A stretch of DNA of 64,000 bases from Amycolatopsis xylanica. GTDB lineage: Bacteria > Actinomycetota > Actinomycetes > Mycobacteriales > Pseudonocardiaceae. The stretch is from contig NZ_FNON01000008.1 in the NCBI RefSeq assembly GCF_900107045.1, forward strand, positions 186,001 through 250,000, given 5' to 3'. Position numbers and translations under genes: made by a program. The notes below the pieces were generated by a model, which saw nothing but the letters and a program-made list of their open reading frames with translations, was not told the origin of the DNA and ran no database searches. Of this stretch, positions 59,480 to 64,000 are shown piece after piece. Each line of letters opens with the position of its first letter. Position 1 is the first letter of the stretch.

Positions 59480-60449
59480 GCGGTCTCCGGGCGTTCTCGC
59501 GCCCGCAGCCGTCGCGGCCGGCGGGGCGCTCGCCGCGGTACTGCTCGGGACGGCTTTCGTCACGGTCACCCCGATTCCCGGCCTGCTCTCGCCGGGCGAC
59601 GGCGTCCGCTTCGGGCTGCCGGTCGCGAAGGCCACGCTGAACCTGGCCGGGGTGGCGACGATCGCGTTCCTGCTCACGCCGCTGCTCGGCGGCCCTGACC
59701 GCTGGCGTCGCTGCGCGGTGCTGAGCAGCGCGCTGTGGTTCGTGGCGGCGCTCGTCGCGTTGTGCTTGCACACGGCCGAATTGCGGCCGGGGCGGACGCT
59801 CGACCTGTCGGCGGTGGCCACGTTCGCGACCACCGTGACCACCGGGCAGGCGCTGCTCGGGGTGCTGGCCTGCCTGGTGCTGCTGCTCGCCTGCACGGTG
59901 CTCGGCGTCCGCAAGCCCGGCGCGGTTCCCGCCGAACTCCGGCTGATACTGGCGTTCGCCACGCTCGTGCCGTTGCCGGTGACCGGGCATTCCGAAGCGT
60001 CGGCCGCGCACGGTGTCACCACGCCGATGCTGCTGGTGCACGTGGTCGCCGCGGCGGGCTGGCTCGGCGGCCTGTTCGCCGTCCTTTTGGGACTCTCGGC
60101 CGACCGGAAGTCGATCGAGACCACGCTGCCCAAGTTCTCGATGATCGCCACCGGCGCGCTCGCCGCCAGCGCGGTGACCGGTGTGGTGCTCGCCCTGATC
60201 CAGCTGCTGAACAGCCGCTTCGGGCTCGCCGGTCTGGTCACCACGCAGTACGGGCAGCTGTGCCTGGCGAAGGCGGCGTGTCTGGGCGCGGCCGCGTGCC
60301 TCGGCGCGCACATCCGGTTCCGGCTGCTCCCCGCGATTTCGGCGGGCGTCGGCTCCGCCGTCGCGCGCTGGGCGACGGCGGAGCTGGGCCTGCTCGGGTT
60401 CGCCTTCGGGCTCGGCACCGCGCTGGCGAGGACCCCGGTCGGCGGGTGA
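59460..60449 (+). CDS. CopD-like multi-pass membrane protein
   Basis: 329 residues with about nine membrane helices: AVLLGTAFVTVTPIPGLLSP, LNLAGVATIAFLLTPLLGG, LLACLVLLLACTVLG, VHVVAAAGWLGGLFAVLLGL (the HVxAxxxWxGG motif of the CopD copper-resistance domain). CopD proteins take up copper for cuproenzymes; in this operon a role in assembling or moving the product is also possible. GTG start at 59460. Confidence 0.75.
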   Translation: MLRSTTERSPGVLAPAAVAAGGALAAVLLGTAFVTVTPIPGLLSPGDGVRFGLPVAKATLNLAGVATIAFLLTPLLGGPDRWRRCAVLSSALWFVAALVALCLHTAELRPGRTLDLSAVATFATTVTTGQALLGVLACLVLLLACTVLGVRKPGAVPAELRLILAFATLVPLPVTGHSEASAAHGVTTPMLLVHVVAAAGWLGGLFAVLLGLSADRKSIETTLPKFSMIATGALAASAVTGVVLALIQLLNSRFGLAGLVTTQYGQLCLAKAACLGAAACLGAHIRFRLLPAISAGVGSAVARWATAELGLLGFAFGLGTALARTPVGG

Positions 60450-60451
60450 GC

Positions 60452-60892
60452 TCAGGACTCCAGATGGGCCTTGAGCCTGGCGAGCTCCGCGGGCACGTCC
60501 TTGGCCAGCCACCGGTTCAGCAGCGGGTCCATCAGCCACGAAAACGGCTTGGCGAACGTGAATTCCAGCCGCCTGCGCACCCGTGTTCCGGAGCCATCGG
60601 CGGTGCATTCGAGCAGCCCCGCGAACCCGGCGACCCGGTCCATCGCGCTCGGCACCGGGGTGATGTTCACCCGCTCCCCCGGCGTCAGCGCCACCCGCTG
60701 CGTGGTCATCGGGCCGGGCAGTCCCATCAGCTTGGGCCGGAACCGGAACGTCGTGATGCCCGGCTCCCGCTTCACCCACTTGATCGTCTTCAGCCGCGGG
60801 TCGACCGCGCGATAGGCCTCGACATCCATGATGAAGTCGAGGATCTCCGCCGCGGGCCTGGCCACCACCGTGGTGGCTTCACCGACTGCCAT
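60452..60892 (-). CDS. SRPBCC/START-like ligand-binding protein
   Basis: 146 residues. ATTVVARPAAEILDFIMDVE, FRFRPKLMGLPGPMTTQRVA and a C-terminal helix PLLNRWLAKDVPAELARLKAHL form the SRPBCC (polyketide cyclase 2/START) pattern. It may act as a cyclase or carry a hydrophobic compound. Convergent with the CopD-like gene and divergent from the TetR gene, with which it shares a strong palindromic operator. Confidence 0.8.
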   Translation of the reverse strand: MAVGEATTVVARPAAEILDFIMDVEAYRAVDPRLKTIKWVKREPGITTFRFRPKLMGLPGPMTTQRVALTPGERVNITPVPSAMDRVAGFAGLLECTADGSGTRVRRRLEFTFAKPFSWLMDPLLNRWLAKDVPAELARLKAHLES

Positions 60893-60917
60893 CCGTCCCC
60901 CTTACACGCGTTAGCTT

Positions 60918-60959
60918 GACAGCTGTCAGGTAGCACTCGTAGGCTACCTGACAAATGTC
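60918..60959. promoter_or_regulatory. TetR operator: 16-bp inverted repeat
   Basis: GACAGCTGTCAGGTAG (60918-60933) and CTACCTGACAAATGTC (60944-60959) are inverted repeats with two mismatches. The right arm covers the ATG at 60955, so bound TetR would block its own expression and that of the divergent SRPBCC gene. Each arm is itself partly palindromic (TGACAGCTGTCA). Confidence 0.75.
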
Positions 60960-61578
60960 AGGCAAACCAGTGCGTCCACCACGGGAGCGGCTCTCGTCGA
61001 GCGAGCGGCGTGCAGTGATCCTCGCCGCCAGCACGCAGGTCATCGCCGCGCAGGGCTACGACAAGGCGTCCATGCGCGACATCGCCAAAGCCGCGAACGT
61101 CACCACCCCGGTGCTCTACGACCATTTCTCCTCGAAGACGGACATCTACCTGGAGGTCGTGCAGCACCACGCGAGCAACCTGATCGCGAGCTGGAGCGAG
61201 ACGAAGGAGGCAGGCAGCGCCGAGGAGTTCTTCGTGCAGGCCACCACCACGTTCTTCACCTGGATCAAGGAGAACGAGCTCAGCTGGCGGATCCTGTTCC
61301 TGGATCAGCCACGAGCACCCGAGGCGATCGAGATCAACCGGCAGGTCCGCAGGCTCGCGGACGAGGCGATGGCCGCGATGATCACCCGCTTGCCGCCGCT
61401 CGACCTGCCGGAGTCACTCGACATCGAGGTCGCGACGAGGGCGATCTCCGCGCAGGTGACCGGGGCGGGTAACGCTTTGGCGACCTGGTGGTGGGAAAAC
61501 CGTCATATTCCGGTCAAGACTGTTGTAGAACTGAACCACGGACTGGTCTGGTCCGGTTTGGAACGTCTCATCAAATGA
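60955..61578 (+). CDS. TetR-family regulator of the right end of the cluster
   Basis: 207 residues. ERRAVILAASTQVIAAQGYD and VTTPVLYDHFSSKTDIYLEV form the TetR helix-turn-helix; the C-terminal domain (TWWWENRHIPVKTVVELNHG) resembles the TetR_C group that binds hydrophobic ligands. The ATG at 60955 has no leader long enough for a ribosome site and lies in the operator, so the mRNA may be leaderless or start at GTG 60970. Likely a ligand-responsive repressor of transport or of the SRPBCC gene. Confidence 0.88.
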   Translation: MSGKPVRPPRERLSSSERRAVILAASTQVIAAQGYDKASMRDIAKAANVTTPVLYDHFSSKTDIYLEVVQHHASNLIASWSETKEAGSAEEFFVQATTTFFTWIKENELSWRILFLDQPRAPEAIEINRQVRRLADEAMAAMITRLPPLDLPESLDIEVATRAISAQVTGAGNALATWWWENRHIPVKTVVELNHGLVWSGLERLIK

Positions 61579-61707
61579 GACGGCAGTACCAGCTGTAGAG
61601 GGATTCTTGCCGCCGGGGGGCATAGCGGAGTCGAGGGGCACAAGCAAGAAACACTCACTGATTGTTTCTTCTTTTCGGCTGAATGAACTTTATGGGGGGC
61701 TTTACCA

Positions 61708-62835
61708 ATGGGGAACGTCAACAAGACTCAGTACGAACAATGGTTGAAAGTGGTATATGACCGAATAGCACCGAACTTCACCCGCGCGGAACCCCGCCGC
61801 CGGGCCTGGACTTATCTGCTGGACCTGCCGAGCGCCTATTCGGCAGGCCTGCGTGGCGGCGACAACGTCGGCCACTACGAAGGCGAACGCCGCGCCGACG
61901 GCGCCCAGCGGCTGCTGACCTCGGCGCAGTGGGACGAATCTGTCGTCCGCGACGAGCTGCGCACGATCGCCGTCCAGCACGGCGGCCACACCGGCGGCAG
62001 CTTTTACGTCACCGAGGTCGCGTTCCCGAAGAAGGGCCGCAGCGCCGTCGCCGTCGAACGCCAGTACAGCAACGACACCAAGAAGGCCGAGAACTGCCAG
62101 ATCGGGCTCGTCCTGTTCTACGTCACCATGGACGGTCTCGCCTTCCTCATCGACCGCGAGCTCTACCTCCCGAAGAGCTGGGCCGACGACGCGTCCCGCC
62201 GCCGCCGCGCCCGCATCCCCGCCCACGTCACGTATCGCAGCAAGTCCACCATCGCCGCCACCATGATCAACCGCGCCCTCAAGGTCAACATCCGCCCGGA
62301 GTGGGTCGCGATCTCGTTGGTGTGCACCGAAAAAGCCCAGCTGCACCACCTGCTCCGGCAGAAGCAGCTCCAGCACATCATCACCAGCACCGCCGGCGAG
62401 CTGCACACGGGTTCGTTCGGCACCCCGTTCACCACCCCGCACACGACCTTGCGCCTGAAGGCCTCCCCGCCTGGCCACGAGGTCTACACGTACCACCGCG
62501 ACGCACTCCACCGCTTCGCGGCCGAACCCGCCGAAGCCACCAAGTTCGACACCGCGTTCCTCGTCACGGCGACCGCGGGCCACTACGCCAAGCCCCGCTC
62601 GTACTTCCTGGCCCACACCCGCCGTCACACCAGCCTGGCCGACGTGGCCCCGATCGTCTTCCTGATGGAGTCGGCAGGCGCGTACTGCCGACTGGCCAAA
62701 GAGGACATCGGACTCGGGCATTACGAGGTCCGCAGCTGGCGAGGCTGGTACCGCCACATCACCCTGGCCGCGGCGGCCCACACCGCACTCGAGCTAGCCA
62801 AGTCCCACAGCCGCCGCGCCGCCCTGGCCGGCTGA
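61708..62835 (+). CDS. transposase-derived protein of the IS701 type, catalytic aspartates lost
   Basis: 375 residues, intact. Matches IS701-family transposases along its length: RIAPNFTRAEPRRRAWTYLL, ADGAQRLLTSAQWDESVVRD, VERQYSNDTKKAENCQIG, LIDRELYLPKSWADD, and LGHYEVRSWRGWYRHITLA. However, the expected VIDET of the first Asp reads YVTEV (Thr102), and the second region WVxADxAYG reads WVAISLVCT (Ser203), so the DDE triad is broken. No terminal inverted repeats were noticed. It may be a domesticated DNA-binding protein. GGGGGGC lies before the ATG. Confidence 0.75.
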   Translation: MGNVNKTQYEQWLKVVYDRIAPNFTRAEPRRRAWTYLLDLPSAYSAGLRGGDNVGHYEGERRADGAQRLLTSAQWDESVVRDELRTIAVQHGGHTGGSFYVTEVAFPKKGRSAVAVERQYSNDTKKAENCQIGLVLFYVTMDGLAFLIDRELYLPKSWADDASRRRRARIPAHVTYRSKSTIAATMINRALKVNIRPEWVAISLVCTEKAQLHHLLRQKQLQHIITSTAGELHTGSFGTPFTTPHTTLRLKASPPGHEVYTYHRDALHRFAAEPAEATKFDTAFLVTATAGHYAKPRSYFLAHTRRHTSLADVAPIVFLMESAGAYCRLAKEDIGLGHYEVRSWRGWYRHITLAAAAHTALELAKSHSRRAALAG

Positions 62836-62846
62836 CCCGCCCAACA

Positions 62847-62906
62847 CCCGGGGGTCGTGAGTGGTACGACCGGTTCTAACCGGCCTAAACACTCACGACA
62901 CCCGGG
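62847..62906. repeat. palindromic repeat family A copy
   Basis: CCCGGGGGTCGTGAGTGG...ACACTCACGACACCCGGG with centre CCGGTTCTAACCGG. Between the convergent transposase-like and MerR genes. Confidence 0.85.
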
Positions 62907-62973
62907 TCACCAGCGAGAGTTCGCGGCCGCCTGAACCGACGGCGTGGCTTGCGTTGTCAATCGACGCGTGAGC

Positions 62974-63022
62974 ACGCGAAACCCGAGTCTGGGCCATCCA
63001 CTGGCCCAAACTCGGGTTTCGC
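62974..63022. repeat. 22-bp-arm intergenic palindrome
   Basis: CGCGAAACCCGAGTCTGGGC... (arm 62974-62995) pairs with the arm at 63001-63022 with one mismatch and a 5-base loop. Part of the 310-base gap 62836-63145, which otherwise holds no gene. Confidence 0.8.
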
Positions 63023-63085
63023 GAAGGCCGGGCCACCGTCAGCGGGGAGGGTGGACGTAATGAGCGGGGCGTATGCGTCGCTCAG

Positions 63086-63110
63086 CGTTGTGAACGCCCC
63101 GTTCACAACG
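63086..63110. terminator. perfect 11-bp hairpin CGTTGTGAACG-CCC-CGTTCACAACG
   Basis: The perfect stem lies 36 bases beyond the stop of the minus-strand MerR gene and may end its transcript. The GTTGTGAACG arms could also be an operator. Confidence 0.55.
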
Positions 63111-63145
63111 TTCGACTGGCCCTGCGGCACCCGCCGAACAGCGGG

Positions 63146-63616
63146 TCACTGGACGTCGGGGCCGGTCGTGCCGCCGTAGGTCGCGATCTTGTACTCGGTC
63201 GCGGTGAGCGACAGCGTCAGCTCACGAATCCGCCGCCGGATGGTGTCCCGGTGCTCGATCAGCATGTCCAGCCGCTCGGGCACCGTCTCCGCGCCGGCGT
63301 CCACCAGCGACACGTAGTGCTGCAGGTCCCGCATCGGCATCCCCGACAGCCGCATCCGCGTGAGGAAGACCAGCCGCCGCACCGCTTCCTTGTCGTAGAG
63401 CCGGTACCCGTTGGCGTCGCGCGCCACCTCGACCAGCCCGGCCCGCTCGTAGTAGCGCAGGGTGTGCGGCGTGAGGTCGAGCAGCTCGGCGACCTCGGCG
63501 ATCGCCAGCGGCGCGGGTATGTCGGCCAGGTCGGTGAGGAGGTGGATCACCTCGACCGAGGCCTCGTCGTCGCCGAGCGAGTCGAGTGCGCGGGTCATCA
63601 AGTCGTCGGTGGCCAT
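63146..63616 (-). CDS. MerR-family transcriptional regulator
   Basis: 156 residues. LAIAEVAELLDLTPHTLRYY, ERAGLVEVARDANGYRLYDK and RRLVFLTRMRLSGMPMRDLQ form a classical MerR DNA-binding domain, followed by a coiled-coil dimerisation helix (LIEHRDTIRRRIRELTLSL). No metal-binding cysteines. Such regulators usually control an adjacent SDR or aldo-keto reductase gene; the partial SDR just upstream on the same strand fits. Confidence 0.88.
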   Translation of the reverse strand: MATDDLMTRALDSLGDDEASVEVIHLLTDLADIPAPLAIAEVAELLDLTPHTLRYYERAGLVEVARDANGYRLYDKEAVRRLVFLTRMRLSGMPMRDLQHYVSLVDAGAETVPERLDMLIEHRDTIRRRIRELTLSLTATEYKIATYGGTTGPDVQ

Positions 63617-63626
63617 GATCAGCAGC

Positions 63627-64000
63627 CTAGACCGGCCGGACCGACGCCGGGACGCCCTCGAAGTCGGCGCTGCGCGCGGTCTCCGCCCAGCGCTCGACCT
63701 CGGCGAGCCCCCGCCGGTAGGCGCCCGAGATCCGTTCGACGGCCTCGCGGCCCAGCGCGAGCCGCAGCGGCACGTCGTCGCCGTGGGCCAGCTCGACGAT
63801 GATCTCGGCGGCCTTGACCGGGTCGCCCTCCTGCTTGCCGTCGACCCCGGCCAGGTCCCCGCGCACGGCGGCGAGGATGTCGCGGTAGGTGTCGGTCGCC
63901 TCGGCGAACTCGAGGACGTCGGAGGCGTTGAAGTCGGTGCGGAACCGGCTGGGCTCGACGAGCATCACCCGGATCCCGAACGGCGCGACCTCCCCGGCCA
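63627..64000 (-). CDS. short-chain dehydrogenase, C-terminal part (5' end outside window)
   Basis: The visible 124 codons begin AGEVAPFGIRVMLVEPSRFR, which is the conserved SDR segment after the YxxxK helix (LA.E..PFGI.V..VEPG..RT.F). The rest (GDPVKAAEIIVELAHGDDVP, LRLALGREAVERISGAYRRG) is the usual C-terminal region of this oxidoreductase subgroup. Ten bases separate it from the MerR gene downstream, so the two form an operon. Confidence 0.85.
   Translation of the reverse strand, partial: AGEVAPFGIRVMLVEPSRFRTDFNASDVLEFAEATDTYRDILAAVRGDLAGVDGKQEGDPVKAAEIIVELAHGDDVPLRLALGREAVERISGAYRRGLAEVERWAETARSADFEGVPASVRPV

Noticed and set aside
59460..60449. Copper-resistance operon
   Set aside because: Only the CopD-like domain is seen; no CopC, copper ATPase or metal-binding cysteine cluster is nearby, so a copper-specific role is not claimed.
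61708..62835. Active insertion sequence
   Set aside because: The positions of two catalytic acidic residues are substituted and no flanking inverted or direct repeats were noticed.

Overview
The window is high-GC DNA with ATG/GTG starts, tight ATGA stop-start overlaps, mycothiol- and F420-type enzymes, a PE/PPE-free set of secreted hydrolases and an Sfp-type phosphopantetheinyl transferase. This points to a filamentous actinomycete, most likely a Pseudonocardiales member such as Amycolatopsis (inference from gene content and style, not from a search). No rRNA, tRNA or CRISPR array was seen.

Left part (1-31.8 kb): ordinary accessory chromosome. It holds secreted proteins (signal-peptide protein at the left edge, a 260-aa exported protein, cholesterol oxidase, esterase, cutinase-like hydrolase, GH46 chitosanase, phosphoesterase, serine hydrolase, a small double-psi-barrel protein), stress or detoxification enzymes (MsrA, two VOC proteins, AhpD-like protein), regulators (TPR protein, two-component system, TetR, MerR), a HTH-NACHT-membrane STAND NTPase, a GT87-type mannosyltransferase and an MFS transporter. 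The intergenic gaps are rich in long palindromes belonging to at least three repeat families.

Central and right part (31.8-61.6 kb): a biosynthetic gene cluster that I do not recognise as a described one. It contains an Sfp-type PPTase, two discrete acyltransferases, one ACP, two complete but short ketosynthases each followed at once by a half-length, cysteine-free ketosynthase-like partner (chain-length-factor-like), a FabG-type ketoreductase, a MaoC-type dehydratase, two tandem NAD-binding thioester-reductase-like proteins, a DpsC/CerJ-like KSIII with serine in place of the active cysteine, a UbiA prenyltransferase, an FAD oxidoreductase, a P450, an FMO-like oxygenase, a maleylpyruvate-isomerase-fold protein, an F420-type luciferase-like enzyme, SCP2, SnoaL-like and SRPBCC proteins, and an MMPL exporter. 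It also carries two unusual dikinase-related proteins: a tryptophan-2,3-dioxygenase domain fused to a PPDK ATP-grasp/phosphohistidine module, and a second protein with a phosphohistidine domain but no ATP-grasp domain.

Logic of the cluster (inference): KS + CLF-like halves + KR + DH and no evident trans enoyl reductase fit a reducing type II PKS that leaves double bonds, as in aryl polyenes. Reductive release, prenylation by UbiA, oxidation, and MMPL export suggest a membrane-associated, possibly prenylated polyketide lipid. Two divergent promoter regions (34.9-35.1 kb and 42.7-42.8 kb), and more weakly the UbiA promoter (50.78 kb), share a CAAGTGCGG element, arguing that one regulator controls all operons.

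Right edge (61.6-64 kb): an intact transposase-like protein of the IS701 type that has lost the expected catalytic aspartates, perfect-hairpin intergenic DNA, a MerR regulator and a truncated SDR gene.
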